Shown: positions 27,680 through 39,673, counted from the stretch's first letter. The stretch: DNA of 64,000 nucleotides from Sinorhizobium sp. RAC02 (GCF_001713395.1 NZ_CP016450.1:2986001-3050000); one strand, 5' to 3'. Program-made: numbers and translations. The notes: generated by a model from the letters alone, not told the origin.

Positions 27680-30106
27680 TCAGGCGCGCAGCGTGCCGCC
27701 CGTGGTCTTCAGCACATTGCCGACGATCTTGGCGGTCAGCGCCTCGAAATCCTCGTCGGTCAGGGTCTTGTCGGTCGGCTGGATGACGACCTCGATGGCG
27801 ATCGACTTCTTGCCTTCGCCAACGGAGGCGCCCTCGAACACGTCGAAGACGCTGACGGTCGAAATCAGCTTGCGGTCGGCACCCGTCGCCGCGCGCACGA
27901 TCGCACCCGCATCCACCGTCTTGTCGACGACGAAGGCGAAGTCGCGCTTCACCGCCTGGAACGGCGAAAGGTCGAGCGCCGGCTTGGTGCGGGTCGCCTT
28001 CTTCTTCGGCTCCGGCATGGCATCGACATAGATCTCGAAGCCGGCGAGCGCACCAGACACGTCGAGCGCACCGAGCGCCTTCGGGTGGAATTCGCCGAAG
28101 TAGCCGAGCACGACCTTCGGCCCCATCTTGATCGTGCCGGAGCGGCCCGGGTGATACCAGGCGGGCGCACCGGCCTCGATCTGCACATTGCCCATCGGCA
28201 GTCCGCAGGCCTCGATCACGGCGAGCGCATCGGCCTTGGCGTCATAGATATCGACCGCCTTGCCGCCGCCCTTGGCCGCATTCGACCAGAGGCGACCGGC
28301 GCCGGCAAGCGAGGCCGTGCCGCGACGGATACCGCCGGCGACGCGACGCTGGCCTTCCGGCCTGTCGTTCTCATAGGTGCCGGAGACTTCGAAGATCGCG
28401 ACGTCACCATGCCCCTTGTCGGCATTGCGCTGGGCTGCCGCCAGCAGGCCGGGCAGCAGTGAGGGCCGCATGTCGGACATGTCAGCCGCAATCGGGTTCG
28501 AGAGCGCAAGCGAAGCCGCCCCACCACCGAAGAGTTCGGCATGGGCCTTCGGGATGAACGACCAGGTGACGGCCTCCATCATGCCGCGCGCGGCGAGCGC
28601 CCGCTTGGCCAGCCGCGAGCGGATCTGCAGCGTGGTCAGGATGCGGCCGTTCACCGCGCCATGGCTTTCCAGCGGCGCCGGCTTGATATTGTCGACGCCG
28701 TGGATGCGCATGACCTCTTCGACGAGGTCAGCCTTGCCATCGACGTCAGGGCGCCAGGAAGGAACCGCAACGGAGACGCGCTCGCCGGAGCCCGAAACCT
28801 TGAAGCCGAGGCGGGTCAGGATGTCGACGCTCTCGTCCGACGAAATGTCGAGCCCCGTCAGGCGCTTCACTTCCGTGAACGGGAAATCGATGATCCTGGC
28901 ATCATAGCCCTTGTAGCCGACGACGTCGGTTTTGGCCGCCGTGCCGCCGCACAGTTCCAGCACCAGTTCGGTGGCGCGCTCGAGGCCCGGCACCATGTAT
29001 TCCGGGTCGACGCCCCGCTCGAAGCGATAGCGCGCATCGGTGATGATGCCTTGCGCGCGGCCGGTCTTGGCAATGTTCATCGGGTCCCACAGCGCCGATT
29101 CGATCAGCACGTCCGTGGTGTCCGCGTCGCAGCCCGAATGCTCGCCGCCCATGATGCCGCCGATCGATTCGACGCCGTTGTCATCGGCTATCACGACGTT
29201 CGACGGGTTCAGCGTGTATTCGCGCGTATCGAGCGCCAGTACCTTTTCGCCGTCCACTGCCCGGCGCACGACGAGATTGCCCTTCACCTTGGCCGCATCG
29301 AAGACGTGCAGCGGGCGGCCCTGGTCGAAGGTCATGTAGTTGGTAATGTCGACGAGCGCGTTGATCGGGCGGAGGCCGATCGCCAGCAACCGCTGCTGCA
29401 TCCAGCGCGGGCTCGGGCCGTTCTTGACGCCACGCACGAGGCGGAGCGCAAAGCCCGGGCAGAGATGATCGTCGCCACCGAGATCGAGCTTAACCTTGAC
29501 CGGCGTCTCGCCTTCGACCGCGAAGGACGGCGCCTTCGGGGTCTTGAGCGTGCCGAGGCCGGAGGCGGCAAGATCACGGGCGATGCCGAAAATGCTCGTG
29601 CAGTCCGGACGGTTCGGCGTCAGGTTGATCTCGATGACCGGATCGTCAAGGCCGGCATAGGCGGCATAGCTCTCACCGACCGGCGCATCGGCCGGCAGAT
29701 CGATGATACCGTCATGGTTGTCGGAGATTTCCAGTTCCTTCTCCGAGCACATCATGCCGCGGCTTTCGACGCCGCGAATGGTGCCGACGGCAAGCGTCAC
29801 GTCGATGCCGGGCACATAGGTGCCGGGCGCAGCAAAGGCGCCGACGAGGCCGGTGCGGGCATTCGGCGCGCCGCAGACGACCTGGATCGGGTCGCCCTTG
29901 CCGGTGTCGACCATCAGCACGCGCAGCTTGTCGGCATTCGGGTGCTGTTCGGCGGAAACGACCTTGGCGATGACGAAGGGCTTGAACGCCGCCTTGTCGT
30001 CGACCTCTTCCACCTCAAGCCCGATCGCCGTCAGCTTCGCGCAGATGTCGTCCAGCGAGGCGTCGGTCTCGAGATGGTCCTTCAGCCAGGAGAGCGTGAA
30101 TTTCAT
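27680..30106 (-). CDS. pheT: Phenylalanyl-tRNA synthetase beta subunit
   Basis: 808 aa, normal bacterial length. It begins [20 protein letters not shown]; the EMAP-type tRNA-binding domain spans residues 39-150 ([20 protein letters not shown]), then B3/4, B5 ([15 protein letters not shown]), the catalytic-like core, and a C-terminal anticodon-binding domain ([19 protein letters not shown] to the end). It forms the alpha2beta2 enzyme with PheS, 22 bp upstream on the same strand. Confidence 0.97.
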   Translation of the reverse strand: MKFTLSWLKDHLETDASLDDICAKLTAIGLEVEEVDDKAAFKPFVIAKVVSAEQHPNADKLRVLMVDTGKGDPIQVVCGAPNARTGLVGAFAAPGTYVPGIDVTLAVGTIRGVESRGMMCSEKELEISDNHDGIIDLPADAPVGESYAAYAGLDDPVIEINLTPNRPDCTSIFGIARDLAASGLGTLKTPKAPSFAVEGETPVKVKLDLGGDDHLCPGFALRLVRGVKNGPSPRWMQQRLLAIGLRPINALVDITNYMTFDQGRPLHVFDAAKVKGNLVVRRAVDGEKVLALDTREYTLNPSNVVIADDNGVESIGGIMGGEHSGCDADTTDVLIESALWDPMNIAKTGRAQGIITDARYRFERGVDPEYMVPGLERATELVLELCGGTAAKTDVVGYKGYDARIIDFPFTEVKRLTGLDISSDESVDILTRLGFKVSGSGERVSVAVPSWRPDVDGKADLVEEVMRIHGVDNIKPAPLESHGAVNGRILTTLQIRSRLAKRALAARGMMEAVTWSFIPKAHAELFGGGAASLALSNPIAADMSDMRPSLLPGLLAAAQRNADKGHGDVAIFEVSGTYENDRPEGQRRVAGGIRRGTASLAGAGRLWSNAAKGGGKAVDIYDAKADALAVIEACGLPMGNVQIEAGAPAWYHPGRSGTIKMGPKVVLGYFGEFHPKALGALDVSGALAGFEIYVDAMPEPKKKATRTKPALDLSPFQAVKRDFAFVVDKTVDAGAIVRAATGADRKLISTVSVFDVFEGASVGEGKKSIAIEVVIQPTDKTLTDEDFEALTAKIVGNVLKTTGGTLRA

Positions 30107-30128
30107 GATGTTTCTCCTTGGATGCCGG

Positions 30129-31214
30129 TTACGCGCTGAGGCCGCCGAACAGGGTCGGCATGTCGAGCGGGCGGAAGCCGTAGTGGCTGAGCCAGCGGAC
30201 GTCGGCGTTGAAGAAGTCGCGCAGGTCCGGCATGCCGTATTTCAGCATGGCGATGCGGTCGAGGCCCATGCCCCAGGCAAAACCCTGGTACTCGTCGGGA
30301 TCGAGCCCGCCGGCGCGCAGCACGTTCGGGTGAACCATGCCGCAGCCCAGGATTTCCATCCAGTCCGTGCCTTCGCCGAACTTGACGATCGGGCCCGACG
30401 AGCGGTCGCACTGGATATCGACCTCGAAGGACGGCTCGGTGAACGGGAAGAAGGACGGGCGGAAGCGCATGGTGACGCTGTCGACCTCGAAGAACGCCTT
30501 GCAGAACTCTTCCAGCACCCAGCGCATGTTGGCGACATTCGCCTTCTTGTCGACCACGAGGCCTTCGACCTGGTGGAACATCGGCGAATGGGTGGCGTCA
30601 CTGTCCTGGCGATAGGTCTTGCCGGGGATGATGATGCGGATCGGCGGCTTTTGCGCTTCCATGGTGCGGATCTGCACGGGCGAGGTGTGCGTGCGCAGCA
30701 CCTTGCGTCCACCATTCTCGTCCGGCGGGAAGAAGAACGTGTCGTGCATCTCGCGGGCCGGGTGGCCTTCCGGGAAATTCAGCGCCGTGAAGTTATAGTA
30801 GTCGGTCTCGACATCGGGGCCTTCGGCGATGGAAAAACCCATATCCGCGAAGATCGCGGTGATTTCGTCGACGATCTGGCTGATCGGGTGGATGCGGCCG
30901 CGCTCGGCCGGCGAGGGGCGGACCGGCAGGCTGACATCCACGGTCTCGGCCTTGAGGCGGGCGTCGATCGCGGCATCGCGCAGCGCCGTCTTGCGCTCGG
31001 TGATCGCGTCGGTGACGCGCGTCTTCAGCGCGTTGATCGCCGCACCGCGCGTCTGGCGCTCTTCCGGCGACATGGTGCCGAGCGTCTTCAGGAGGTCCGA
31101 GACGGAGCCCTTCTTGCCAAGCGCGCCCACGCGCACGGCTTCGATCGCCGCTTCGTCGGAGGCTGCGGCAACGTCGGCGAGGAGCTGATGTTCCAGTGTG
31201 TCGAGTTCAGTCAT
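30129..31214 (-). CDS. pheS: Phenylalanyl-tRNA synthetase alpha subunit
   Basis: 361 aa from ATG 31214 ([15 protein letters not shown]); the longer frame to 31379 has no support. An N-terminal coiled coil (residues 1-90) is followed by class II synthetase motifs: motif 2 [18 protein letters not shown] and motif 3 [18 protein letters not shown]. It charges tRNA-Phe. The 270-bp leader after rplT shows no obvious Phe-rich leader peptide. Confidence 0.97.
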   Translation of the reverse strand: MTELDTLEHQLLADVAAASDEAAIEAVRVGALGKKGSVSDLLKTLGTMSPEERQTRGAAINALKTRVTDAITERKTALRDAAIDARLKAETVDVSLPVRPSPAERGRIHPISQIVDEITAIFADMGFSIAEGPDVETDYYNFTALNFPEGHPAREMHDTFFFPPDENGGRKVLRTHTSPVQIRTMEAQKPPIRIIIPGKTYRQDSDATHSPMFHQVEGLVVDKKANVANMRWVLEEFCKAFFEVDSVTMRFRPSFFPFTEPSFEVDIQCDRSSGPIVKFGEGTDWMEILGCGMVHPNVLRAGGLDPDEYQGFAWGMGLDRIAMLKYGMPDLRDFFNADVRWLSHYGFRPLDMPTLFGGLSA

Positions 31215-31417
31215 CTTTACCTGCTTTGCTTGCGTCGGCCGGGCGGAGGGCCAAGAGAACCTGCGACAGATAGCGGGTTGCGGCGCGGAAGCCCGCAGAT
31301 CACTACCCATGTGCACGCGCCCGATCAATCGGGTGCGCCATAAAAACTTGGCAACGACCGCCGCCGGAAGACGAGGCATGGAAACGGTGCAGGCCCGTTT
31401 CGGCGGTGGCCATCACG

Positions 31418-31450
31418 CAAAAACCCGCACCGGTTTCCCGGCGCGGGTTT
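31418..31450 (-). terminator. Terminator after rplT
   Basis: Minus-strand stem AAACCCGC / GCGGGTTT, closed over a 14-base loop that can pair partly (CCGG/CCGG), followed by TTTTTGCG. It separates rplT from pheS, so pheST may have its own promoter or be reached by read-through. Confidence 0.7.
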
Positions 31451-31485
31451 CACAACGAAAAGACGTTTGGTTGTGGAAGCGCCGG

Positions 31486-31890
31486 TTAGTTTACGGCGGC
31501 TTCAAACTCGTTCTTCGTACCAGCGTCCTTGAGGTATTCGAGAGCCTTCTTGGAGGCAGCGACGAGCGCGCCGAAAGCTTCGGTCTCATGGATCGCCATG
31601 TCGGACAGCACCTTGCGGTCCACTTCGATGCCGGCCTTGTTGAGGCCGTCAATGAAGCGGCCATAGGTCAGGCCATGCTCGCGGACGGCAGCGTTGATAC
31701 GCTGGATCCAGAGCGCGCGGAAATTGCGCTTGTTGACCTTGCGGTCGCGGTAGGCGAACTGCTTCGAACGGTCAACCGCGGCCTTGGCGGCGCGGATCGT
31801 GTTCTTGCGGCGGCCGTAGAAACCCTTGGCTGCCTTCAGTGTCTTCTTGTGCTTGGCGTGGGACGTTACGCCGCGTTTTACACGTGCCAT
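31486..31890 (-). CDS. rplT: 50S ribosomal protein L20
   Basis: 134 aa, highly basic. It begins [19 protein letters not shown]; the [20 protein letters not shown] and [20 protein letters not shown] patterns are diagnostic. L20 is needed for early 50S assembly and in E. coli also represses the rpmI-rplT operon. It follows rpmI by 40 bp. Confidence 0.98.
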   Translation of the reverse strand: MARVKRGVTSHAKHKKTLKAAKGFYGRRKNTIRAAKAAVDRSKQFAYRDRKVNKRNFRALWIQRINAAVREHGLTYGRFIDGLNKAGIEVDRKVLSDMAIHETEAFGALVAASKKALEYLKDAGTKNEFEAAVN

Positions 31891-31930
31891 ATCATGATCT
31901 CCTTAAACGTATCAAAAGTGCCAGATAGTC

Positions 31931-32134
31931 TCAGAGACCGTTGGGCAGGTAGTTCTTGATGACTTTCTTGCCATCGGCTTCGGCCAGCACCATGGTGCCG
32001 CGCGCGTCGCGAATGAACTTGTTGCTACGCTTGATCATGCCGTGGCGCTTGCCGGCGGCAGCCGCGACGACCTTGCCGGTCGCGGTGATCTTGAACCGCT
32101 TCTTGGCGGACGATTTCGTCTTCATCTTGGGCAT
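31931..32134 (-). CDS. rpmI: 50S ribosomal protein L35
   Basis: 67 aa: [20 protein letters not shown] at the N-terminus, then the conserved [19 protein letters not shown]. Binds 23S rRNA. First gene of the rpmI-rplT pair, separated from infC by a terminator and 225 bp. Confidence 0.98.
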   Translation of the reverse strand: MPKMKTKSSAKKRFKITATGKVVAAAAGKRHGMIKRSNKFIRDARGTMVLAEADGKKVIKNYLPNGL

Positions 32135-32301
32135 TTTGCTACTCCATTCTTCTTGAATTGAACCGCGTGACGATGCACGGCTCCAGCGAAAAGAACGGCC
32201 ACGGCATGCCCTGCCGGACCGTTCGGACGGCGGCTTGTAACCGAAGTCCTTCGAAAGCGCAACCGGAATCCTTGTTTTGGTGTTCCCGGTGCAAAAAGGA
32301 A

Positions 32302-32323
32302 AAGCCGCCCCGTAAGGCGGCTT
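32302..32323 (-). terminator. Terminator after infC
   Basis: Minus-strand stem AAGCCGCC / GGCGGCTT with six-base loop, followed by TTCCTTTTTGC. It lies 36 bp past the infC stop and would limit read-through from infC to rpmI-rplT. Confidence 0.8.
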
Positions 32324-32359
32324 CGATCCGTGCGGTCCGTAGACGCGCGAGAGAGGGGC

Positions 32360-32896
32360 TCACTTCGGAGCGAGCACCATCATCATCTGGCGGCCTTCGA
32401 GCTTCGGCTCGGCTTCGACCTTGGCGATGGTCAGCGTGTCTTCCTTGACCTGCATCAGGAGCTTCATGCCGAGTTCCTGGTGGGCCATTTCGCGACCACG
32501 GAACTTCAGCGTCACCTTGACCTTGTCGCCCTCTTCAAAGAAGCGGTTCATCGCCTTCATCTTCACCTCATAGTCATGGGTGTCGATGTTCGGGCGCATC
32601 TTGATTTCTTTGATTTCGACGATCTTCTGCTTCTTGCGCGCTTCGGCCGCCTTCTTCTGGTTGGCGTATTTCAGCTTGCCGAGGTCAAGAATCTTGCAGA
32701 CGGGCGGTTCGGAGTTCGGCGAAATCTCCACGAGATCGAGGCCTGCTTCTTCCGCCATGCGGAGCGCCTGATCGGTGGGGACGGTGCCGTGGTTGTTGCC
32801 GTCGGCGTCAATAAGCTGAACCCGGGGAATCCGGATTTCCTTGTTGGAGCGCGGGCCGTCCTTGACGGGAGCTTCCGCTTTAAAAGGTCTGCGAAT
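32360..32896 (-). CDS. infC: Translation initiation factor IF-3, ATT start
   Basis: 178 aa, starting at ATT 32896-32894, with AGGAG 9 bp upstream. The protein reads (M)[20 protein letters not shown] and then [13 protein letters not shown]; the N-domain, linker and C-domain ([18 protein letters not shown]) are complete. AUU-type starts are the known basis of infC self-regulation, because IF3 itself rejects non-canonical starts. An ATG far upstream at 32947 would add 17 unlikely residues. Confidence 0.93.
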   Translation of the reverse strand: MRRPFKAEAPVKDGPRSNKEIRIPRVQLIDADGNNHGTVPTDQALRMAEEAGLDLVEISPNSEPPVCKILDLGKLKYANQKKAAEARKKQKIVEIKEIKMRPNIDTHDYEVKMKAMNRFFEEGDKVKVTLKFRGREMAHQELGMKLLMQVKEDTLTIAKVEAEPKLEGRQMMMVLAPK

Positions 32897-33119
32897 GGTC
32901 GTGTTCTCCTCGAACTGTTTCGACAGGTATGAATTAGGGTGCGTCAACCGGGCCGTTTGCCCGCCTTTCGGCGTTTTTCGGCAATGTGTTGATCACGCTT
33001 GCGAAGTCAATAGCATGGCCCGTGGAAAAAATCACCACCTGTCCTTGCACGCGCGAATCTGGTCTAGGTTTCGGCAAAAGACCGGCTTTTCGGGGCCGGG
33101 ATGCAGACAGGAGATAGGT

Positions 33120-33932
33120 ATGACGGCGACGAAGGACAACGGGGCAGACTTCCTCACGGTCGGCAAGGGTGACGATGCCCGGCAGATCGCGATCGCGCTC
33201 CAGCCGGCCGCCGCCGGCAATGCGCTCGCCCATGTCGTCTGGCTCGGCGGCTACCGCTCGGACATGACCGGCACCAAGGCTATCGAGCTTGCAGCGCTCG
33301 CCGCCCGCCTCGGCACAGCCTGCGTGCGCTTCGACTATTCCGGCCACGGCGCCTCGGGCGGTGCCTTCGTCGACGGCACGATCTCGCGCTGGCTGGAAGA
33401 ATCGCTCGCCGTGATCGACCGTGCCGCAAAGGCCCTCGGCACGCGCCGCGTCGTCCTCGTCGGCTCCTCCATGGGCGGCTGGATCGCGCTGCGCGCCGTC
33501 GCCGAACTGGCCAAGCGCCGGGATGTCGCGGTCGCCGGTCTGGTGCTCATCGCCCCCGCGCCCGATTTTACTTCCGAACTGATCGAGCCGAACCTGACGG
33601 ATGCCGAGCGCACGGCGCTCGCCGAGCGCGGCCAGTTCGAGGAGCCGACGCCTTACGGCCCGGATCCGAACATCTACACGCTGAAGCTCATCGAGGACGG
33701 CCGCGACAACCGTGTTCTGACCGGCGTCATCGAGACCGGCTGCCCGGTGCACATTTTGCAGGGCATGGCGGATCCGGACGTGCCCTATACCCATGCCGTG
33801 CGCCTGATGGAGCACCTTTCCGGCGACGATGTGGTGCTGACGATGATCCGCGACGGCGATCACCGCCTGTCGCGCCCGCAGGATATCGCCAAGATCCTCG
33901 AGGCGGCGGAGGCGCTCGCCCGCGCGGAATGA
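33120..33932 (+). CDS. Alpha/beta hydrolase
   Basis: 270 aa from ATG 33120 (AGGAGATAGGT upstream). Oxyanion-side WLGGYRSDM, FDYSGHGASGG, nucleophile Ser in VGSSMGGWIALR, acid Asp in QGMADPDVP and catalytic His in IRDGDHRLSRP near the C-terminus. Resembles serine-ester hydrolases of the YqiA/palmitoyl-thioesterase type; substrate unknown. It is divergent from infC. Confidence 0.87.
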   Translation: MTATKDNGADFLTVGKGDDARQIAIALQPAAAGNALAHVVWLGGYRSDMTGTKAIELAALAARLGTACVRFDYSGHGASGGAFVDGTISRWLEESLAVIDRAAKALGTRRVVLVGSSMGGWIALRAVAELAKRRDVAVAGLVLIAPAPDFTSELIEPNLTDAERTALAERGQFEEPTPYGPDPNIYTLKLIEDGRDNRVLTGVIETGCPVHILQGMADPDVPYTHAVRLMEHLSGDDVVLTMIRDGDHRLSRPQDIAKILEAAEALARAE

Positions 33933-34048
33933 GGCCTTTGCACATCCCGGCGGTCGCATTTTAACCATATTGTCGGATCGCCAATTCTGATGATTGACGA
34001 GATGCCCTCCTGACCGTTAACTCTTTGTTAACGATTAGGGGACGTTTC

Positions 34049-34666
34049 ATGGCACGAATGATTGGTGCGAAGGCTGGGGCTGCGGCGTTTTTTGCGCTCC
34101 TCGTTTCTTCTTCCTCGGCTTTCACGGCTCCGGCATCGGCGCTTTCCATGAAGACCGGCGGCGTGACCTCCCAGCCGATCGGCCACTACGAGTTCTGTCA
34201 GACCTACAAGTCCGAATGCCGCGCCGGCGTGCGCAACCAGGCACCGGCAAAGGTAACGAAGGTCGGCTGGTCGGCCATTCGCCAGATCAATGCCAGCGTC
34301 AATCGCGACATCACGCCGATGACCGACAAGGAACTGCACGGCAAGGACGAATACTGGTCCTATCCGGACGGCGCCGGCGACTGCGAGGATTTCGTCCTCC
34401 TGAAGCGCAAGAAGCTGATGCAGAAGGGTTTTGCCCCCGGCGACCTGCTGATTACCGTCGTGCGCAAGCCGGACGGCGAAGGTCATGCCGTGCTGACGGT
34501 GCGCACCACCGAGGGCGATTTCATCCTCGACAACCTCAACAACGAAGTAAAACCCTGGACGACGACGCCCTACCGCTACCTGAAGCGCCAGGCCTCGTTC
34601 CACGCCGGCCGCTGGGTCTCGATCGAAAACGGCGACGCCGTCATGGTATCGTCGGTCGGCCAGTAA
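34049..34666 (+). CDS. Bacterial transglutaminase-like cysteine peptidase (BTLCP), exported
   Basis: 205 aa from ATG 34049 (AGGGGACG upstream). A signal peptide spans residues 1-31 (FFALLVSSSSAFTAPASALS). The catalytic triad is visible: Cys in GAGDCEDFV, His in GEGHAVLTV, Asp in FILDNLNN. This family is common in alphaproteobacteria; periplasmic proteolysis is likely but targets are unknown. A strong terminator follows. Confidence 0.88.
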   Translation: MARMIGAKAGAAAFFALLVSSSSAFTAPASALSMKTGGVTSQPIGHYEFCQTYKSECRAGVRNQAPAKVTKVGWSAIRQINASVNRDITPMTDKELHGKDEYWSYPDGAGDCEDFVLLKRKKLMQKGFAPGDLLITVVRKPDGEGHAVLTVRTTEGDFILDNLNNEVKPWTTTPYRYLKRQASFHAGRWVSIENGDAVMVSSVGQ

Positions 34667-34687
34667 GCAGGCCGCAGGCCGGATTTG

Positions 34688-34718
34688 AAAAGGCCGCGGA
34701 GCGATCCGCGGCCTTTTT
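34688..34718 (+). terminator. Terminator after the BTLCP gene
   Basis: Stem AAAAGGCCGCGGA / TCCGCGGCCTTTT with GCGA loop and a run of T; ideal intrinsic terminator. Confidence 0.92.
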
Positions 34719-34776
34719 GTTTTCCAGTGCGCGATGCCTCACCTCCACACTACCGTCCTGCTCCATACCGCCCCTC

Positions 34777-34863
34777 CTCCGTCATCCTCGGGCTCGACCC
34801 GAGGATCCATGCAGCGGGTGAGGCGTGGATGGTCGGGTCAGGCCCGACCATGACGACGGAGGG
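34777..34863. repeat. Intergenic palindromic repeat, family A
   Basis: Two hairpins in tandem: ATCCTCGGGCTCGACCCGAG plus GAT, and GGTCGGGTCAGGCCCGACC. The whole is bounded by CTCCGTCAT and ATGACGACGGAG, which are inverted copies. It lies between two convergent genes. Confidence 0.85.
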
Positions 34864-34904
34864 ACAGCAGCGTGGAGCAGGTCGGGACCGCGCTGCCAGC
34901 GCCT

Positions 34905-35954
<1,050 letters not shown>

Positions 35955-36019
35955 TCATCCGGACAACACCAATCTAGGGTGCGGCGCTTCATCTGAAAAT
36001 TGCTGCAAAGGCCAACGGC

Positions 36020-36040
36020 TTGTTCTATCTGTTGGAACAA
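36020..36040. promoter_or_regulatory. LysR-type dyad TTGTTC-N9-GAACAA
   Basis: 6-bp arms with 9-bp spacer, ending on the first base of the LysR start codon, between divergent AKR and LysR genes. It contains the T-N11-A form typical of LysR binding sites. The overlap with the start suggests autorepression. Confidence 0.6.
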
Positions 36041-36930
36041 TGAACCGAACCCAGCTTTCCCAACTCGCCGTGCTCGCCATCGTCGCGGAAGCGCGCTCCT
36101 TCCGCAAGGCCGCGGCCGAACTCGCCATCGCGCCCTCCGCCGTCAGCCACGCAGTGTCGGCGCTGGAGGCGAGCCTCGGCGTGCGCCTCATCGCCCGCAC
36201 CACCCGCAGCGTGGCGCCGACGGAGGAAGGTCGCCTGCTGCTGGAGACGCTGGCGCCGGCACTGGCCGATATCGGCGCCGTCATGGAGGGACTTGCCGAC
36301 CGGCAAAGCCGCCCGGCCGGCCCCTTGCGCATCACAATGCCGCTGATCGCCGCCGAAGACATCGTCATGCCGCGGCTCGCTGCCTTCCTCGCGGCCTATC
36401 CGGATATCGAACTGGATTTGCGCACCGACGACCGCTTCGAGGACATCGTCGAAAAGGGTTTCGATGCCGGCCTGCGCCTCGGCGAGCATCTGGAGGCGGA
36501 TATGATCGCCGTCAGGGCGAGCGGCCCGTGGCGCGGCCTGATCGTCGGCGCACCCGCCTATTTCGAAACGCATCCGAAACCCGTACAGCCGCGCGATCTC
36601 ATGCAGCACCGCTGCATCCGCCGGCGCTTTTCGAGCGGCCGGCTCTATCGCTGGGAGCTGGAAAAGGATGGACGGCTGGTGACGGTCGACGTCACGGGTC
36701 CGCTGATCGTCTCCGACCAGCGGCTGATGCGCGGCGCGGCGATGGATGGCGCGGGCCTCGCCTATGTCTTCGACCAGCGCGTCGACGAGGATATCCGCGC
36801 CGGCCGGCTCATCCCCGTGCTGGAGGACTGGTGCCCGGCCTTCGACGGCTTTTCGATCTACTACCCGTCCCGCCGACAGATGCGCCCGGCACTCCGGGCC
36901 TTCGTGGATTTCTTCCGCTACAGGAGTTAG
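36040..36930 (+). CDS. LysR-family transcriptional regulator
   Basis: 296 aa from ATG 36040. The N-terminal wHTH has FRKAAAELAIAPSAVSHAVSALEASLG; the effector domain, of the DsdA/AaeR-like type, includes GPLRITMPLIAAEDIVMPRL and DAGLRLGEHLEADMIAV. It probably controls the divergent aldo/keto reductase. The stop overlaps the convergent GNAT gene by 4 bp. Confidence 0.9.
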   Translation: MNRTQLSQLAVLAIVAEARSFRKAAAELAIAPSAVSHAVSALEASLGVRLIARTTRSVAPTEEGRLLLETLAPALADIGAVMEGLADRQSRPAGPLRITMPLIAAEDIVMPRLAAFLAAYPDIELDLRTDDRFEDIVEKGFDAGLRLGEHLEADMIAVRASGPWRGLIVGAPAYFETHPKPVQPRDLMQHRCIRRRFSSGRLYRWELEKDGRLVTVDVTGPLIVSDQRLMRGAAMDGAGLAYVFDQRVDEDIRAGRLIPVLEDWCPAFDGFSIYYPSRRQMRPALRAFVDFFRYRS

Positions 36931-37370
36931 GTCCGCAGCCGATAGCGGATATGCCCGTCCGATTTAACGTAGCTGTCATAGAGTTTGCGGGCGCGAAGAT
37001 TGTCCTCGTTGGTGTGCCAGTAGATGCCGCGCCAACCGTTGCGCTTGGAGATCGTGACGAGGTCGTCCACCAGCGCCCGCCCGACCCCCTTGCCGCGCGT
37101 CGTCTCGTCGACATAGAGGTCCTCGAGATAACCTTCCGGCGCGATGTCCCAGGTGGAATCGTGATAGTGATGGATGGCGAAACCGAGCATCTCGCCGTCC
37201 TCCAAGGCGACGCGCATCGAGACCCGGGAACCCGCGTCGAGAATGCGTGCCCAGGTAAAGGCGGTCACCTCCTCCGGCACCTCTGTCTTGTAGAAGGTGA
37301 GGTAGCCGGCCCAGAGTTTTCTCCAGGCCGCTTCGTCGCTTTCAATCGGATCGCGGATGGTCAGCGTCAT
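36927..37370 (-). CDS. GNAT-family N-acetyltransferase
   Basis: 147 aa. The acetyl-CoA-binding motif A is LEDLYVDETTRGKGVGRALVDDL, and the C-terminal NEDNLRARKLYDSYVK is motif B. The substrate is unknown. It overlaps the upstream aldo/keto reductase gene by 4 bp, so the two are probably one transcript. Confidence 0.9.
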   Translation of the reverse strand: MTLTIRDPIESDEAAWRKLWAGYLTFYKTEVPEEVTAFTWARILDAGSRVSMRVALEDGEMLGFAIHHYHDSTWDIAPEGYLEDLYVDETTRGKGVGRALVDDLVTISKRNGWRGIYWHTNEDNLRARKLYDSYVKSDGHIRYRLRT

Positions 37371-38323
37371 GATGCGGCTCCTGCCGTGTCGAGTGCCGAA
37401 ACCTGTTCGGCGGAGAGGGAAAGCGAGGCCGCCTTCGTCAGGCTGGCTAGCTGGGCAAGGCTGGTGGCGCTGGCAATCGGCGCTGTCACCGCCGGCTTTG
37501 CCATCAGCCAGGCCAGCGCGATTTCCGCCGGCTTCGCGCCGGTTTGTGCCGCGACCTCATCGAGAACTGCCAGAATGCGCAGGCCCTTGTCGTCCAAATA
37601 GTGCGCCACGTCCTCGCCGCGCGCCCTGCCCTCGGTATCGGCCTTCGTGCGATATTTTCCGGTCAGGAAGCCGGAGGCCAGGCTGTAATAGGTGATAACG
37701 CCAATCTCCTCTCTCTGGCAGAGATCTGCCAGTGCGCCCTCGAAGCCGGCGCGGTCGTAGAGATTGTATTCCGGCTGAAGCGCGCCGTAGCGCGGCAGGC
37801 CTGCGGTGTCGGCCGCCTCGAACGAGGCCTGCAACTGGCCGGCATCGAGGTTCGAGGCGCCGAAGGCCCGCACCTTGCCCGCTTTCACGAGGCTGGCATG
37901 GGCCTCCAGCGTTTCCGCATAGGGCGTTTCCGGGTCCGGCCAGTGCGAAAGGTAAAGGTCGATATGATCGGTCTGCAGCCGCTTCAGAGATTTCTCCACG
38001 GCCTCGATGATCCACGACCTGCGCAGGTCCCGCCGGCCCTGCCCCATGTCGGAGCCGACCTTGGTGATGACGACGACCTTGTCGCGGGAAGGACCGGAGC
38101 GCTTCAGCCACTTGCCGATGATCGTCTCCGATTCACCGCCTTCATTGCCCGGCACCCAGCGCGAATAGACATCCGCCGTGTCGATGGCATTGAAGCCGGC
38201 GCCGGTGAAGGCATCCAGCAGGTCGAAGGAGGTCTTTTCGTCGGCCGTCCAGCCGAAGACATTGCCGCCGAAGACGAGGGGCGCGATCGAAAGGCCGGTC
38301 TTGCCGAGGGTGCGATGCTGCAT
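37367..38323 (-). CDS. Aldo/keto reductase, second copy
   Basis: 318 aa from ATG 38323 ([20 protein letters not shown]). The active-site Asp and Tyr are in [16 protein letters not shown], the Lys in [12 protein letters not shown] and the His in [13 protein letters not shown]. Different subfamily from 34905-35903. Co-directional and 4-bp overlapping with the GNAT gene downstream. Confidence 0.92.
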   Translation of the reverse strand: MQHRTLGKTGLSIAPLVFGGNVFGWTADEKTSFDLLDAFTGAGFNAIDTADVYSRWVPGNEGGESETIIGKWLKRSGPSRDKVVVITKVGSDMGQGRRDLRRSWIIEAVEKSLKRLQTDHIDLYLSHWPDPETPYAETLEAHASLVKAGKVRAFGASNLDAGQLQASFEAADTAGLPRYGALQPEYNLYDRAGFEGALADLCQREEIGVITYYSLASGFLTGKYRTKADTEGRARGEDVAHYLDDKGLRILAVLDEVAAQTGAKPAEIALAWLMAKPAVTAPIASATSLAQLASLTKAASLSLSAEQVSALDTAGAAS

Positions 38324-38483
38324 GGAGGTCCTCCAAAGGGTTCGTGCTGAAAAGTGTCGAAGGGAACATAGGACGGTGCGGCGCCTATTGCACGCTGCAC
38401 CGCTGCGATTTTTTGAACGCCTCGCGGCTTGCGAGGAACGTACCTCGCGACTAGTCTCTCGCCGCAATCAGGGAGAGATCATC

Positions 38484-39470
38484 ATGCTGCGTTTCGGAAT
38501 CCTGTCGACCGCCAAGATCGGCCGCGAACTTGTCGTGCCCGCCATCCAGGATGCGGAAAACTGCGTCATCACCGCCATTGCCAGCCGCGACCTTGCGAAG
38601 GCCCGCGCCATGGCCGACCGGTTTTCCGTGCCGCACGCCTTCGGCTCCTACGAGGAAATGCTCGCCTCCGACACGATCGACGCCGTCTACATTCCGCTGC
38701 CGACCGCGCAGCACGTCGAGTGGTCGATCAAGGCGGCGGATGCCGGCAAACATGTGCTGTGCGAGAAGCCGATTGCGCTGAACGCCGGCGAGATCGCGGC
38801 GCTGATCGAAGCACGCGACCGCAACAAGGTGCTGATTTCCGAAGCCTATATGGTCACCTACAGCCCCGTCTGGCGCAAGGTCCGCTCGCTTCTGGCGGAA
38901 GGCGCGATCGGCAAGTTGCGTCATGTGCAGGGCGCTTTCACCTATTACAACCGCGATCCCGGCAACATGCGCAACGTGCCGGCGCTCGGCGGCGGCGGCC
39001 TGCCGGATATCGGCGTCTACCCGACGATCACCACGCGCTTCACCACCGGCAAGGAAGCGCTCCGCGTCCAGGCCACCACCGACCGCGACCCGGAATTCGG
39101 CACCGACATCTATTCCAGCGTGCGTGCCGATTTCGGCGATTTCGAACTGTCCTTCTACGTCTCCACCCAGCTCGCCCAGCGGCAGGTCATGGTCTTTCAC
39201 GGCGACAAGGGTTTCATCGAGGTGAAATCGCCGTTCAACGCCGATCGTTACGGCGCGGAGGAACTCGAACTCACCAACCAGAGCCACACCGAAAGCCAGC
39301 TCTTCCGCTTCCAGGATGCCCGCCAGTACAAGCGCGAAGCCGAAGCTTTTACGCGGGCAGCGCTCGGGGAAAACGAGGAGATCGTGACGCTCGAAAGCTC
39401 GGTCAACAACCAGAAGCTCATCGACGCCATCTACCGGGCCAGCGAGAAGGATGGCTGGGAAGCGGTGTAA
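38484..39470 (+). CDS. Gfo/Idh/MocA-family oxidoreductase
   Basis: 328 aa from ATG 38484 (GGGAGAGATC upstream). The N-terminal NAD(P)-binding domain has [18 protein letters not shown]; the family motif [10 protein letters not shown] carries the EKP. The C-terminal domain has [19 protein letters not shown] sequence (residues about 165-185). It probably oxidises a sugar or cyclitol; substrate unknown. Confidence 0.9.
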   Translation: MLRFGILSTAKIGRELVVPAIQDAENCVITAIASRDLAKARAMADRFSVPHAFGSYEEMLASDTIDAVYIPLPTAQHVEWSIKAADAGKHVLCEKPIALNAGEIAALIEARDRNKVLISEAYMVTYSPVWRKVRSLLAEGAIGKLRHVQGAFTYYNRDPGNMRNVPALGGGGLPDIGVYPTITTRFTTGKEALRVQATTDRDPEFGTDIYSSVRADFGDFELSFYVSTQLAQRQVMVFHGDKGFIEVKSPFNADRYGAEELELTNQSHTESQLFRFQDARQYKREAEAFTRAALGENEEIVTLESSVNNQKLIDAIYRASEKDGWEAV

Positions 39471-39501
39471 CCGCCCCTCTCCAGAGAGGGAGCGTGCAGG
39501 G

Positions 39502-39640
39502 TGGATCCTCGGCTCAAGGCCGAGGATGACGACAGAAGGAATGTTCGTCAGCCAAATTGCCAGCACCGCCTGCCGCGTCGTCAGCTAGGAATTAGAGCCC
39601 CTCCTCCCCCATCATCCTCGGGCTCGACCCGAGGATCCAC
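39502..39640. repeat. Two family A palindromes flanking a short spacer
   Basis: GGATCCTCGGCTCAAGGCC plus GAGGATGACGAC at 39502-39533, and ATCATCCTCGGGCTCGACCC plus GAGGATCCA at 39610-39638, in opposite orientation. Same family as 7084-7166 and 34777-34863. Confidence 0.8.
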
Positions 39641-39673
39641 GCGGCAGGGCATGCGTCCTGATGACCGGGCGGC

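Noticed and set aside
28541..30139. 532-aa plus-strand frame opposite pheT
   Set aside because: Antisense shadow of a high-GC gene; rich in Arg, Asp and Gly without any domain pattern.
31215..31485. Phe leader peptide attenuator before pheS
   Set aside because: No run of Phe codons and no alternative hairpins beyond the rplT terminator.
36000..37601. 533-aa plus-strand frame
   Set aside because: Out-of-frame shadow of the LysR gene and antisense of the GNAT gene.
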